A stretch of 64,000 nt of DNA from Ophioderma brevispina (GCA_023653785.1 JAMKCH010002885.1:1-64000), one strand, 5' to 3'; shown: positions 32,576 through 46,989, numbered from the stretch's first letter. The notes: generated by a model not told the origin, from the sequence alone. Program-made: numbers and translations.

Positions 32576-33682
32576 CTTGACAGATAAGCTTCATTATTAT
32601 GGTGCTGGAAGTAATGAGGGTTCACAGTATTTTCACCATTTGCAGGTGAGCATTTGCCAGTTAGAAATAAGCATAATAATAATTGTATCACGATATATGT
32701 AAACACGTACACGTTCACCTAAAGCTCTTAAGTGGCTCAATATAATTGATTGGATTGTTTATTATGTTTTATGAGTGAGATGCCATTAACAATCCCCAGT
32801 TACAGACCCAAAGCACATGCAGTTCAGTGTTTCTTTAAAAGGCAAGCTTTTGAATGTTTACCTTTTCAGTCTGCACCACAGAACAAGCATAAAAATGAAC
32901 CACCAGATCAAACGACTCTGTTGGAGTATAAAGCATTGGATATTACATAATTAGTCAACAACGCTTTTTCAATGATATATCTTATTTACCATGAAACTTG
33001 AAAGTGCTAAATAAAATCATGTTAATTAAAGGTGGGTGATGCAATTGGCAACCACATCCACCCCTCCCCAAAATTGAGATTTTTGTATCATAAGAAGTGC
33101 AATTTTCTAATTATCTCTAGTAAATTAGGCCCAGAAAATGTTTCCTTTTGAGTTAGAAACAAAATTTCTCCAAATGTGGTATACACACATTTACTAACAC
33201 ACTCTGCCCAATGACCAGTCAATCCCCACATTTTTGCTTTTACATGTATTATCCAAATGGCTGGACCACTTCATCTCAAATTATACCGCGTTTTACAATA
33301 GGCAAAAGTCGTCATAGAATTTCACTTTATTTTCAAGACGACTCGGATTAGCCCTAAATTAATTCGTGTTGTACCTGTTTACACTCGCACCCAATTCTGA
33401 ATTGCATTCTGAAAAATGAAGTACGTGTTTAAGCCCCATGTCTAACAAACCTTCAACTTCTGGGTCGATGTTCATTTCGCGCGGTATTTAACGTGGCGGT
33501 CCATTCACTAAGTGATGTGTGCGCATCATCGGCTTGGTTCTTGTCGCCCAACCACTCCTAATTATGCTGATAGGAGAATTTTAAAGACACCTGAAATTTT
33601 GATTGAAAAAAAAAAAAAATTGCGAGTATGCTAGGTCTATAGTTCGTCGATCAGCACCAACCAAAGTTTTAAATGAAATTGC

Positions 33683-34030
33683 GAAGAGCATGTTTGTCCA
33701 GTGGAAAAGCGCAGGACTCGTGACCAGCGGGTCGTGAGTTTGAGCCCCGCCGTGGCCAAAGTGTTTGTCTTGGCAAGCTACTTAGTCTCCCATTGCCTGT
33801 CGACGAAAGCGACAAGTGGGGAGGGCTGTTATGGGTGAGATTACAATAAAGTGCCGATAGGGTTGATGAGCTTAGACCAGCTGCCACCTAGATGAAGCGA
33901 AAATGATTGTGACGATTCCTGACGCCAGCGAATAATAATGGCAAATCAGCGCATTGAGACTTCGGTTGTAATGCGTATATAAGAATGGTTGTATTATTAG
34001 TATTATTAGTATTGTTATGCCAAAGCGGCG
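33683..34030 (+). repeat. tRNA-derived SINE, copy in A
   Basis: The head shows box A-like TGTCCAGTGGAAAAGCGCAGG and box B-like GAGTTTGAGCCCC. The body includes CAGCTGCCACCTAGATGAAG. The tail reads GCGCATTGAGACTTCGG, AATGCGTATATAAGAATGG and (ATT)n. This is a typical Pol III SINE layout. Another copy lies at 38500-38840. Confidence 0.75.
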
Positions 34031-36859
34031 TGTAGCCGTTGCGTGGTGATAAGCCAGAAGTGTGCGACCCCGGGTCAGGTGTCATGCTTGGTAAATTGAA
34101 ATCGATTACGACTTTCGTTGACACTCAAAAACAGTTGTAATACAATTACGACTTATTCAATTCACCTCAAATGAATGATGAATACTCATCATTGAATTCA
34201 ACTTTTGCATACGTCCTAATAGACCTGTACCTGTTTACACTTGTCACGGAAATGAATTCGATTACGAACTAAGTAGTTGAATTCCTTACGATTTTGCCCA
34301 ATGCAAATGCCCCTAATAGCCAGAAGCTGTTTTGTCGTACTGGGAATTAGCTTGATTGTTGAAATGGGTGCTTGGACACAACTTAAGCACCTTCCTGCTG
34401 AGTTGTAAAAACTAATTAAAATGTGTTTGGTCAAGCGGTTTTAATGCCAATTACCTTGACATCCAGACCTACCTGCCACTGTGTGGGCTTAATTATGGCC
34501 TGGTCTTCAGGCCTCCCATGTGCGGTGGCTGGCGTGCAAGATCCAATGCCATATTTCAGTAACTTCCTCAGACTAACAAAAATAGCCTGCTCAACATAGA
34601 ATGAGCAAATTTTCTTTGGTAGTGTAAGATGTAAGGTCTTGACTCGTGTCACTTGCAATTTCCTTGGCTCGCTGCTTTGAAGCTCAGTGATACTTTTACC
34701 TGAATAAGGGAGCCCTAGTTCTAGGGCTAATTTTGTTGATGCTTCCCGCGAGTGCAAGGGAGAAGACATCACATAAAAAATTTGCTCTTAAGGGGTTTAT
34801 ATGTAAGCATACATACATACATAGCATATTAGATTGCGCTTATACAGGCAGCTCTAAAGCGCAGAACAACACTAATGAATAACAAGAGAAATATAATAAG
34901 AGCATAGGAAGAGAGAAACAGATCAATTATCAAACAGATGGTCTTTAATATTCTTAAAAATGGCCAGTGTTTGTGCTTCCCTGATGTTACGTGGAATGTT
35001 GTTCCAAACACGCAGACCGAAGACTGAAGGCATTATCGCCGATGGATTTATGGGTGAATGGTTTTATAGCAAGCCGTTGTGGTGTCCGCAGCAGAAGGAA
35101 TTATATACCGCCATAAATGTTCTCTTCAAACTTGTATAATATGGTTCATTTGATATGAACAAGAAATTGAAGAGAAAAAATTGGGGGTCCCATTGCGTTT
35201 TTGAGATAAAACCATTAGAAAATACACATTTTCAATATCAAGTAAATTATATTTAAAAAAAATAATGGATTTTTTTTAAAGTTGTGGCAGTACCCACAGT
35301 TTTTTTTAATAACCTAAAAATTGGGGTCATTCAAGGTCCTACAATGTATTTGAGATAGTTTATTTATAAAAAAAAATAAACAACAGTGAGTTTGAACCAG
35401 TTAATAAATGCAAAATATTTACGAAACCCCTCTCTCACACCCTGTGATTGAAATCATCATTGATTACATAAAGACAGGATTCAGCTTCTTCACTTCAGGT
35501 GTGATCTAACATTGGGTAGCCATTTCAAAATATGTAAAAACACCTACGGTTCGAGAAATGGGGGCCGCTTTCTGGAAATCTCAGTCTCTTAGTGTTTAAG
35601 AATGTAAACATAATATAGTAGAAGAACAGTTAAAATATACTTGCTTTGTTGTCATTATCTTGTACCTTGATTTGCAAGTAAATTCAAAATAATTTACAGT
35701 TATTATTCAGCATCCGTTCTGCCAAATAAATAGCCTACCATTAAAATACCTATTTTTTAGGTATTTGTTATGTTAAAAGATGTTCTACGTATAGGCAGGT
35801 TGCTAAGTTGATGTGTCATCAGTGTTTTTTACCCCTACATATTCCACAAGCTCTTTAATAGCTCACTGAATACAACCTTTCCATTAGTTTTTATGTACCT
35901 AAGTTTTAGAGTAGGCCTTTATATTGTAATTTTGACTGTTATATTGTTGGCAGAATGCCCATATAATAATGAAAATTTTACAGTATATTATAGACCCCGG
36001 CTGGAAGAATTATTTTAGTTCATAAGGGCCTCCTTTTGGCTAAACTTTTGCCTCAGAAGCTAAATTTAGACAAATTTCAGCTCCCAATCCAGCAAATTTC
36101 AAAATTTTCAGTTCCTTTAAGACCCTACTTTAGCCTAAAGTTTAGGACACAAAAATCGTCCCCCCACCAAGCCCTCAAAGTTCAGAAATCAGACCGCACA
36201 TCATACCTGAAAAATTTAGAGCCCCTCTCCCGGCGCAATCGCTCTGTATTTAACTGTCATTCACAAAAGCTCCCCACCCCCACATAGCCAAAGACGCCTG
36301 ATAATGGTTCCGAAAGGAACCAAACCAAAACCAAACCATCGGAATAAGAGACAAGCTGAAAACCACAAAATTCTAGTTTGGATTTTATCTAGCTGTCCCA
36401 CCAAAAGCAAATGTTAATTTGATCTAATTACTTACAATAAACCTTGGGAGGAGGGAAGGGGTGGGGGAGAGAGAATGATTGACAGGACTTAAGTGTCTAA
36501 ATTGGGCAATAAAAGATCTCATATCCCATAACACAATAGATGAGCTATTAGACTGCATGTATTCTATAAAAAGAAAACCTTATTTGGGATAATTTAACAA
36601 CAACAAAAAACCTTGTGTTTAAATTGCTAGGATCAGCTAGCGGTTGCCCCGCGCTTCGCAACCGAGCTGATTGAGTGGGAGCGGTCAATTAACGGGTTGA
36701 TCACTCTTCAAATAAAGATAAAACTAAGCTTAAATAATGACAAAAATGAACAAAACATAACGCAGAAACTTCAAAGGACATTACAATATTTTCGTCAAGC
36801 TTTTCCTGTATTTGCCTTTATATGCTTCTCAAATACACTCCAAAAATGTTGAGTTAGAG

Positions 36860-37065
36860 TAAAAGGCCACAGCTCTTAATGTTGAGTAAAATCTTAGTCA
36901 AAGTGGAGTAAACCTTTACACAAAGCTGGTATATTTTATCCCAACACAGACTAAGGTTTAGTAACAATGAGTGAAAGGTTACTAATACTTTGACTAAGAT
37001 TTATTCACATTAGGAGCGGGACCTTTTTAATCACATGAGTAAAATAATTTTTACAGTGTTTGTAA
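36860..37065. mobile_element. Hairpin MITE in tandem copy A
   Basis: Near-palindrome: GCTCTTAATGTTGAGTAAAA, TCTTAGTCAAAGT on the left pairs with ACTTTGACTAAGAT, TTATTCACATTAGGAGC on the right. The outer end, ATAATTTTTACAGTG, is a widespread MITE terminus. The equivalent element is present in copy B (41670-41865). Confidence 0.7.
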
Positions 37066-38499
37066 CACCAATGTGTTAGTCAAGAGATGTACAAGATTTT
37101 GCCCCCTATCTCAATGAGCTATAGGCCTATAGCTATGGACGCCAGGTGAATATGACTGTAAATGTGCAAGCCAAGGAACATGCAATCGCAAAAGACCCCT
37201 CAGTGGCTAAGCTGGGATTCGGGGCGACTCAGTGTTAGAGTTAGTCCCTAATGAGAGAAAAGCCCTCTGGGAAGGTAAAGGCGAGGCAAAATCGGGAAAT
37301 TTTGATGGGATCATGAAAATTCAGGCGTTTTTGACGCGACCCTGCGATTCGGGACGAATTTCCCCCCAGACCGGGGCAGCACTCTCCCCTGAACGCGCCT
37401 TTCCCCCCTAGAATGCTGCCAACGCCACTCGCAGGTGAGCATTGCCAGTAGAAATAAGCATACTACTAATTGTTCATCACGTCTATTTAACAAGGTACAC
37501 TTTAACCTGAAGTCTTAAGTGCTCAATATAATTGTTGGATTCGTTTATTTATTTTGTTTTTATGGTGAAGATTGCATTATACAATTCCCCATTTACATAC
37601 CCCCAAGCAATGCAGTTTCGTGTGTTCTTCGTTTAGAAAGGCAAGGCTTTGAATGTTTACCCTTTTCAGTCTGCACACAGAACAAGCTCAAAATTAAACC
37701 ACAACCACACCATAATCATTGACCTTTTTTGGAGTTAAAGCTTGATATTACATAATTATGTGAAAGCGTTTTCAATGATCTCTATTTACCAGAAGCTGAA
37801 ATAGTGCTAAAACAAATCATGTAATTAATGTGGGTGATGCAGTGGCAACCAACCATCCCCCTCCTCCCCAAAATTGAGATTTTTTGTATAAGAAAGTCAA
37901 TTTTTTCTAATTAATCTCTAGTGAAATTTTAGGCCCAGAAAATGTTTTTCCTTTTGATTTTGAACAAAATATCTCCAAATGTGGTCTACCACATTAATAC
38001 ACACTCTGCCTGTGCCCAATGACGCAGTCAAATGCAACATTTTTGCTTCTACATGTATTATCCAAATGGCTGGACCACTTCATCTCAATTAATCCCGCTT
38101 TACACTAGGCCAAAAGTCGTCATCGATTCACTTTTATTTTCAATTACGACTCGGATTAAGCCTAAATTAATTCGTGTTGTACTGTTTACACTCGCAAACC
38201 CAATTCTGAATTCCATTTTCTGAAAATGAATTACGTGTTAAGCCATGTATCACAACCTTCAACTTCCGGGTCGATGTTCATTTCGCGCGGTATTTAACGT
38301 GGCGGTCCATTCACTAATGTATGTGTGCGATCATTCGGCTTGGTTCTTGGTCGGCAACACTGAAACACCTCCTTACTAACTGCTGATGTTAGGAGAATTT
38401 TAAATACACCTGAAATTTTTTGATTTGAAAAAAAATTGCGAGTATGCTAGGTCTATAGTTTCGTTCATCAGCATCACCAAGCCAGTTTTAAATGAATGT

Positions 38500-38840
38500 G
38501 AGAGCATGTTTGTTCCGTGGAAAAGCGCAGACTCGTGAACCAGTAGGCCGTGAGTTCGAGCCCCCGCCGTGGCCAACGGTTTGTATCCCTTGGGGCAAGA
38601 TCCTTAGTCTCAATTGCCTTGTCTACCCAAGCGACAATTGGGGAGCTGTTAGGTGATTATTACAATCTAGTTCCGATAGGGTTGGCGCTTAGCCAGCCTG
38701 CCACCTAGATGAAGCGAAATGATGGTGACGATTTCCTGACGGCAGCGTAAAAATAATTGGCTCAGCGCATTGAGACTTCGTGTGTAATGCGCCATATAAG
38801 CACTGGTTGTTTAATTAGTATTATTATTATGTTTGCAAAG
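38500..38840 (+). repeat. tRNA-derived SINE, copy in B
   Basis: Same SINE as 33683-34030, with box B-like GAGTTCGAGCCCCCGCC and the tail GCGCATTGAGACTTCG, ATATAAGCACTGG and (ATT)n. The SINE was probably present before the duplication, since it sits at the equivalent position in both copies. Confidence 0.75.
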
Positions 38841-41669
38841 CAACAGCGTGTAGCCTTGCGTGGTGATAAGCCGAAGTGTGCGACCCCAGGGTCGGTGTCT
38901 GCTTGGTAAAACTTGAAATCGATTAGACTTCGTTTTACACTCAAACAGTCGTATACAATTACGACTTATTCGAATTCACCTCAAAGAATGATGATATAAT
39001 CATCATTGAATTCAACTTTTTGCATTACGTCCTAATTACCGCGACTGTACTGTTTGACCCTTGTCATGCGGAAATGAATTCGAAATTACGACCTAAGTGA
39101 TTTCGATTAATACGACTTTTTGCCCAAGGTAAATGACCTAATGCCAGCAGATGTTTTTGTATAACTGGACAGTAGCTTGATTTTTGAAATGGGTGTCTTG
39201 GGACACACTTAAGCACCTCTCATGCTGGAGTTGTTTAAAACTCATTAAATGTGTTTGGTCCAAGCGTTTGACTGCAATACCTTGAAATTTCCAGACCTAC
39301 CCTGCCACTGTGTGGGCTTAATTATGGCCTTGTTCTTTTCAATGCCCTCCTCAAAGTGTGCAATATCCAATGCCCAGATTTCAGTAACTTCCTCAACTAC
39401 AAACAGCATGCTCACATAATAATGAGGCAAATCTTCTTTTTGGTTTAGTGTAGATGTTAGAATTTGACTCTGTCCCTTTGCTAATTTCTCTGGCTCTCGG
39501 CTTTGCAGCTCAGTTGATACTTTTTTACCTGAATAAGCGAGCCTAGTTCTAGGGCTAATATTTTTTGTTGATGCTTCCCGCGAGTGCAAGGGAGAAGACA
39601 TCACATAAAAATTTGATCTTAAGGGTTTTTCATATGTACTACATACATACATCATATATTTATATTGCGCCTATACAGGCAGCTCTAAGCGCAGAACACC
39701 TAATGGAATACAGAAATATAATAAGAGCAATAGGAAGAACAGCATCATTTTCAAACAAGATGAGTCTTAAAATATTTCTGCAAAAATGCCATTGGTTGTG
39801 CTTCCCGTATGTTACGTGGAAGTTTGTTCCAACACGCAGACCGAATGAAATGATCATATCCCGCCGATGGATTTACATGGGTGAATGGTAATATCCAGAG
39901 CCTTGGGTGGTCAGCAGCAGAACGAATTATATACCGCCATAATTTTTCTCTTCATACTTTGTATAAATAATGGTTTCATTGATATGAACAAGAAATGAAG
40001 AGAAAATTGGGGGTCACCAATGTCGTTTTTTAGATAAAACATTGAAACTACAATATTTCCTGAATTAAATGGCATAGGTCTATGGAATTTTTTTTTTAAA
40101 TTTTTGTGCATGACCACGTTGTTGTTTAATAAAACCTAAAATTGGGGTCCATCAAGGTCCTACAATGTATTTGAAATATTTATTTATAAAAAAAATAAAC
40201 AAATTGCGTTAGAACCATAATAAATGCAATATATTTACGCACCCATCCTCCTCACACCCTTGTGATTAAATCTCATCTTATACCTACATAAAGAAGTGAA
40301 TTTCAGCTTATTCACTTCCAGGTGTGATCTAAGCCAGTGTAGCATTCCAAATTTAAAAAACCTAGGTTCGAGAAAACATTGGGGGCTCTTTCTGGAAAAT
40401 CTCCTGTCTTCTTTACGTTTAATTAAGTGTTTAAGAAATGTAACATAATATCGAGACAGTAAATTACTTTGCTTTTGTTTGTCATTTATCTTGTACTTTG
40501 TATTTTTGCAAGTAATCAAATAAATTTTACAGTATTATTCAGCATCCGTTCTGCCAAATAAATAGCCTCACCATAAAAGTATATTATGTTTTGTTGTTTT
40601 GTTATGTTTAAAAGATGTTCTATTTATAGGCAGGGTTTGCTAATTTGATGTGATCATCAGATGGTTTTTAACCACATATTCCAACGCCTTTAATAGCTCC
40701 TGAATACACACATTTCCCTTAGTTTAGTTACTTAGTTTTCGAGTCGGCCTATATTGTAATTTTGACCGGTATATTTTTGGCAGACTGCCCATATAATAAT
40801 GTAAAAATTTTTACAGTATATTATAGACCCCCGGCTGAGATATTTTTAGTTCATAGGCCCCTTTTGGGTAACTTTTCTCTCAGAAGCCTAAATTTGAGCA
40901 ATTCAGGCTCCCAATCCGCAAAATTTTTCAAAATTTCAGTTCCTTTGAAGACCTTAAGACCCTACTTTGCCCTAAGTTTTAGGACACAAATCATTCCCAG
41001 CCCCTCAAAGGTCAGAAATCAGACCCCGCACATCCCTACCTGAACAAATTTAGAGCCCCTCCGCCCGGCGCAATCGCTCTGTATTTAACTGTCATCAACA
41101 AGCTCCCCACCCCCACTAGCCCAAGCATGCCTGAATAAGGTTCTCCGAAAGGAACCAAACCAAACCCCAAACCATCCGGAAAAGCGAAAGCTGAAAACCC
41201 CAAAATCTAGTTTTGGATTTGTATCCTAGCTTTGTCCGCACCAAAAGCAAATTGTTTAATGTGTTATCATTACTTACACTAAACCTTGGGGAGAATGTAT
41301 TGACAGACTTAAGTGTCATAAATTTGGGCAATAAAAGGATTAATACATTATCCCATAACACAATAGAAGAGACATTAGACTGCATGTTATTTATTGAAAA
41401 AACCTATTTTGGGATATTTAACAACTGTAATTGTAGGATACAGCGGTTGCCCGCGCTTCGTCAACCGCTAGCTCTGATTTGAATGGGAGCGTTCACTTAC
41501 ACGGGTTATCACTCTTCACATAAAATAAAATAAGCTAAATAGAAAAATGAACAAAAACATAACGCGAACTTCAAAGACATTACAATATTTTCGTCAAGCT
41601 TTCATCCTGTATTTTGCCTTGTATTAATGCTTCAAATACACTCCAAAACATTTGAGCTACAAAGGGTCA

Positions 41670-41865
41670 CAGCTCTTAATGTTGAGTAAAATCTTAAGTC
41701 AAAGTTATTAAACCTTACACAAAGCTGAGGATATTTTACCCAACTTGACTAAGGTTTTAGGCAACAAAGCGTAAGTTTACTCCACTTTGACTAAGATTTT
41801 ATTCAACATTAGGAGCTGTGACATTTTTACCTCAACGAGTAAAATAATTTTTACAGTGTAACAAA
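41670..41865. mobile_element. Hairpin MITE in tandem copy B
   Basis: Counterpart of 36860-37065, with AGCTCTTAATGTTGAGTAAA and TTTGACTAAGATTTTATTCA as opposed arms and ATAATTTTTACAGTG at the end. Confidence 0.7.
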
Positions 41866-42164
41866 TGGTTAAGTCAAGATATGTCAAGATTTATGCCCCC
41901 CTACTCAACATGATCTATAGGCCCCTATAGCTAATGAAGCCCGGTGAATATGACTGTAAATGTGCAAGCCAAGGAACAGGGCAACGCCCAAAGACCCCTC
42001 ATTGGCGTAGCTGTGATAGGGGCTAGGACTCAGTGTTTTATAGTTATAGGCCCTAATGAGAGAGCCCTCTTGGATGAAGAGGCGAGGCCAAAATCGTGTA
42101 AATTTGTGATGGTGGAGGTCAAGTAGAAAAAAGGGGATTCCCAAATCACTCGTGTTGTTGTTGT

Positions 42165-42260
42165 AACTACTCGAAGCACGGCTGGAATCGAACTCGGTTC
42201 AGTGGCACGTCACGAATTGCGTCCCCTGACGCAGCAGTTCGAGGGCGGGAAAGGCCGGGC
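42165..42260 (-). repeat. tRNA-like sequence (possible SINE head)
   Basis: On the minus strand GAGTTCGATTCCAGC is a near-perfect box B and TGCGTCAGGGGACGC precedes it at tRNA-like distance. The acceptor stem does not pair, so a functional tRNA is unlikely. Confidence 0.35.
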
Positions 42261-42339
42261 GTAGTCAGGCGTGCTGCCCGCGTGGGGGGAACGGGCAGAC
42301 GTAACACTTTCCCCTCAGAACTGCTGCCAACGCCACCGG

Positions 42340-45300
42340 CCAGCATGGGTGCCATCCTAAGGCACGAGAGGAGCACCGCAGTACCGTCCACATCATGTCA
42401 CCCAATGACCCATTATATTGTTGAAAACTTACTATCGTCATCCACGACTCCAATTTTTTCGACACTTTTTGAAGTTTTTCACCCAAGACTTTCTACCTTT
42501 GAAAATGTTGCTGAATTTCACATAACGACCCTTTTTTGAAAATCAGTGAATTTTCAACACAAAAAAATCCCCTTATGCCTTATTAGTTGTTATCTTGTCT
42601 GTTTTTGGCACATTCCCTTATCACCGAATACCGATAGCTTTGAAGCGCCAGTCCTTAAACCCATATCAATTTCATAGTGTTCCCGATCGGTGGGGAAATT
42701 AAATTTTAGTGTCGCTTCGCGTAAATTCAAACAAATAGTCATTGAAAAATATTTCGACTGGAATCATCCTGATTATATCAACCACATGCGTAGTTGTTCA
42801 CATGAGCTAGAGAAGATTGTGGCATTGCTCTTGGTGCCATGTATCAGTTCCTCAGGTGGCTCCCGGGGGTGTCTCAAGTTTCGTTTGGGTAGGGACGTGC
42901 CTCTTAGAGAATTAGGAGTAGGACCTATAGCTATCCATTTTTTTGCCAAAAGAAGGACCCCACTATACCAGAGATACCCATTTTTGGGCCAACTGTAACC
43001 CAAATTTGCCCATTTTTTTCTCAAAAATTTTGTCATTTTTAAGCAAATTTGGATAATGTTGGCTTCAAATTGAGAATTTTGACAAATTTTTTTTTCCCAA
43101 CAAATTTTTTTGAGAAAAATTTTTTATATTTGTAGGTTTTTTCTTTTTTAAAATTGGCAGAAAAAGGGGTGTTGATATATACCCAGAAGGCTGACAAATG
43201 AGAAACGTGTCTGTGGTATGGGTTTTTTGGTTTTTTTTTCCCCGTATGTCATTTGTGCTCATTTGTGGGGGGGGGGTTTGAGAACAACCCCCCCCCCCCG
43301 GGGGGTGGTAACAGACTTTTTTTTCTGAGGGGAATTTCTAGGGGAAGGAGTGACCTTTCGGGGGGAAAAAAGTGAAATTTGGTGGAAACAACCCAAAATT
43401 TACAAAAGTTCTTGTACGAACATTTGAAGGTTGCCAATTACAAAATTCCCTCTGCCAAAATCCTGTTGAGTAAGGCCTATACATCATCATCATCGTCATA
43501 ATTGGCTTCACACCCTGATATATATGTACCACTTGGGACATTGAGCTGGCAAAATCAAAATGCACTATATCCATCGACTTCCAATAGACTAAAACCTTGT
43601 TTTTGGCATTAGACCTACAACATTGAAGATATTGTTATATGCAAAAATTTGAAGAAGTGCAAAGAATTATTTTGAACAAAAAAGATGCTCGTTAGCTCTT
43701 GTATAATGATCTCGGTTCAATTACACATGATTATCCTACTGATATATGCGGGGATATATGCCCATATAGACCTTTAACACCTACTCCTCTTTGTTTCCTG
43801 TGAATCCATTCCTGCGACTCGTTATGGCCCATAGTATAAAAACTGTAACAGATACAATTGCCATGTTTAAAGTAGAATGTCCCGCCCCCTCCGTATTTTT
43901 GAGGCGCTGATGGGAACAAAATAAAGGAACAGCGAGCGAAATAATGAAAGTTCCGTATATTTGCACCGGTAAAAATGGATACAAATATTTCCAAAACTGT
44001 CCCTCCACGACATCGCTTCTATAACTACCTGTTCGATCAGACCGATCCCCCCTCGCTAAAGATTGCACTGTAAACCAATACTGTCAGTTTTTACAAGTAT
44101 TTTACTGGCAGCCCTTCTGCCAACAAATATCGTAAATTATTCACATTTGATGCGTGATTAATTGATATACACCGTATTTCAAATTGCATCCACCACTGTA
44201 AAAAACAATAAACTATCATTTTGCAGTCATTTGCAAGAATCAGAATAAATGTTTAAAATTACACTTATCTAAAGCTGAATTTTAGCCAAATTCAAGGATC
44301 ACTCCCAAGCCTGCAAATTTTCGTCAAAATTCAGTTACCAAGCCCCTACTTTCGGAGAAAAAAATCCGTTCCCAAGCCCCATTCGAAATCGGGGCCGCAC
44401 ATCCCTACCTGAAAAAAGTTGAGTGCCCCTTCCCCCCCCCCCGGGGCCTGGCACTTGCACATACACCCATGCAGTACTGTGGCAAACAACCTTGTGGCTT
44501 TTATGGTATATGGCAACATGCATGTTGCAAGCCCTATTCAATACCGTGCTAATATTGATGGGTTACCACTAAAACTCGCGTTGTGGTTTAATATCTTGGG
44601 AATGAAATGATTTGTAGGCCAAATTTCAGCACGACAATGAGGAAAAATACGGCCTTTCATCCGAATCAAAATCAGATATTACTTCCGCGTAAATCAGGGG
44701 GTCCCAAAGCAATCGGAACACCACCTTGAATTATATTTGTTTTTAAAAGCCAGCCAAGTCTAATTGATGTCTTACTTTTTCTGGTTGTGCAAGCTTAAAA
44801 TTAATTCAGGTCCGTTCTAACACTACAACCTCTCTCCTTCAATGGCAAGTGAGTGTTTGGGAGTCTAATAACTCAGGTGTATGTGACTATGTAAAGATGG
44901 TATGAAGACGTAAACATTAATGTTCACATGCCATGTTCTCGATGTGATCAGAACTAAAGAGCCCGCCTATAACTCCCAAAGAAGATTAATCGATTGCGTT
45001 TTTTTCATTTCTTTTGGAAATTACATGTCTACATCTGGACATTAATCTGTACCTCGGTTTAGGAGGTGACTGCATTAAATAGTGGCCAGTTCCGAGAACT
45101 TGGCTAATAATATTTTTGATGAATTACTGCAAGTCTTATTTAAAAAAAAACATGCATTGCATAAATTGCTCAAATTTAGTCACAAGTTTGATTTCACTAG
45201 TTTATATGTCTCATATCATGAAAACAACCTGATGCGGCAGCTTAAATTTCTCACCAGATTGTTTTTTCGTCATAACATCCTTTTCTATCTTCCCTGTTGT

Positions 45301-46989
45301 CTGTGAATATTGCTTTCTCCAAAAAATATGCAGCAGGCTCTTACAAACAAGTTTTACTTCCAGATTGTTATAGTTTTTTGCTGCTAGGTGTGTCCTAATG
45401 GGTATACCCAGTAGGATTAAGGGTAGTATGCATCAGTTGACTTGATTTTGAAACCTATTTAGCAGGGGCAATTGCTTTAATGCCATATACACTTTCTCTA
45501 TCTTCACAATCCCTTCAGCATTTGTGAATATATATCCAGTTTTATTCTGGTCTTCAAGGGGGCATTTTCTGATCCACAAAGCCTTGTCCCCCCCCCCCCC
45601 CCCCCCGACAAAGTTGTGAATAAGCTTTCTCAAGGATTCTAGTGAAAAATGACTAAAACAGACGGGGCTGAAATCACTAAATGCCCTTTAATGTGATAAA
45701 CATGCGAAGTACACATAGTGTTAACTTACTTTCAATGAAAAACTTAACATTTATCATTCTAACAGTATCAGTTCTTACCCTGGAACGCTGTTTTACTAAT
45801 ATAGTTTTGGACTTTTTGACAGTTATGAAGTATGTTATATGAAAATAGCTCATGTTCCGATGTTGTTATTGATATTGTTTGGATTTACGTGTCACCCACC
45901 AAGACAGAAGTATTGGCCAATTTAGCATTATTGATGGAGCAAAATATTTGTTTATTTAATGATTTTTTAGTGAATAGAAATTAATAGTTTTAATTACATT
46001 TATTTTGCACATGTAATTACAGACATAATCTGCAGTAAAAAAACATATTGTCTTTCTATGACCATATCTTCCCAAAACAATCTTTCCTAACTTCTGTCGT
46101 TGATAATCTAAAGCAAAAAGTGAATATCTACCGAGCTTTTCTTTTGGTGTACTAGTCCACAATGTTACTCACTCCTAGCTACTCACTACTAGCTACATAT
46201 TTATCAGACATCTCCTCTGTATATAAAATTGTCTACTTTGGAGGGTCCAAAAATGTGTGGGCAGAAGGCAGTAACCTGTCGACGGTTTTGTGGTTGAGGG
46301 AGCAGAATTTGGGGATATAAATTGAGTATGTATGTGTTGAAGTCTTTCCCCAGGCCAAAAGGCTTGTTTAGACATAAAGATCCGCAGTGTACATATGACC
46401 ATTGCTTTAACATTTTTTATCATGAAACTCTTTTAATATCCGACACACTCTAATCCTTCGGGCAAACTACGAAATACTACAAAATAAATTTGAATTGTAC
46501 TATTGGTTTTTAGCTCAGAGTATCCTAAAATACTGGATTTCAAATAAATAGCAAGCTGGGAGATTATCTGAATTATGAAAATATGCACTCGGGCTTCATA
46601 GCTTGAGTAAACTTTACAATTTTTGTTTAAAGAATACCTAACAAAATGGGTGCAATCATTTGCCAGCAAGTTGTAAATGGCTTTTTCCTTTAACTTGATA
46701 TTAACATGTTACTGACTTTTCCCCACTATTGAATGGCCTTGTTTTACCTTGGTCTTGTACCTTGTCTACCTTGGTGATACACCCCCTGTGCGAGTGGCTT
46801 TCAGACATTACTATAACATGGTAATTACCAGATTACAGATTAGTTTTGATTTAGTGGACTGGCAGTCTGGGCACTGATCAATCTCATTACTCATTTTTCG
46901 ATCTATTTATTTTTGCAAATACTTGACAGTTTAGTGTGAATACAGTGGTGTAATAAACAGCTGTCTCATGTCAATAAAGCTTGTTGTCA
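42340..46989. other. Intronic repeat-poor sequence with MITE and low-complexity tracts
   Basis: Contains a CACTGTAAA-bounded MITE-like stretch (about 44065-44205), a diverged relative of a segment of the tandem unit (44270-44425, compare 36000-36220, sharing GGACACAAAA/CCGCACATC and CTGAAAAA-TT-GAG blocks), a G/C-rich run near 43266-43308 and a C19 run (45588-45606). No exon or gene was recognised. Short open frames such as 45082-45306 match nothing I know. Confidence 0.5.
45588..45606. repeat. Poly-C run (19 C)
   Basis: Uninterrupted homopolymer. The glycine run in the opposite-strand open frame is its translation. Confidence 0.9.

Larger units (their letters stand above)
32644..37432 (+). 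repeat. Tandem duplication, copy A (about 4.8 kb)
   Basis: Starts AGGTGAGCATTTGCCAG and ends just after GCTGCCAACGCCACTCGC. Copy B (37433-42335) begins with almost the same text and holds the same features in the same order: AAAATTGAGATTTT, TACATGTATTATCCAAATGG, a tRNA-derived SINE, GTGTGGGCTTAATTATGGCC, a CTCCCCACCCCCAC block and a hairpin MITE. The copies differ mostly by single-base indels. Three further unmatched tracts are visible near the boundary (37265-37430). No host gene was recognised inside. Confidence 0.85.
37433..42335 (+). repeat. Tandem duplication, copy B (about 4.9 kb)
   Basis: Head-to-tail with copy A. It begins AGGTGAGCATTGCCAGTAG and ends near CTGCTGCCAACGCCAC. The last 200 bp (42140-42335) have no full match at the end of copy A, so either A lost sequence there or B gained a tRNA-like insertion. 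Confidence 0.85.

Noticed and set aside
33683..33780. Functional tRNA gene
   Set aside because: Followed by a SINE body and (ATT)n tail, and repeated in the tandem copy; arms are not consistent with a tRNA fold.
42690..43440. Possible coding exon in a low-stop stretch
   Set aside because: Frames consist of homopolymer-rich text and short repeats with no motif recognised.
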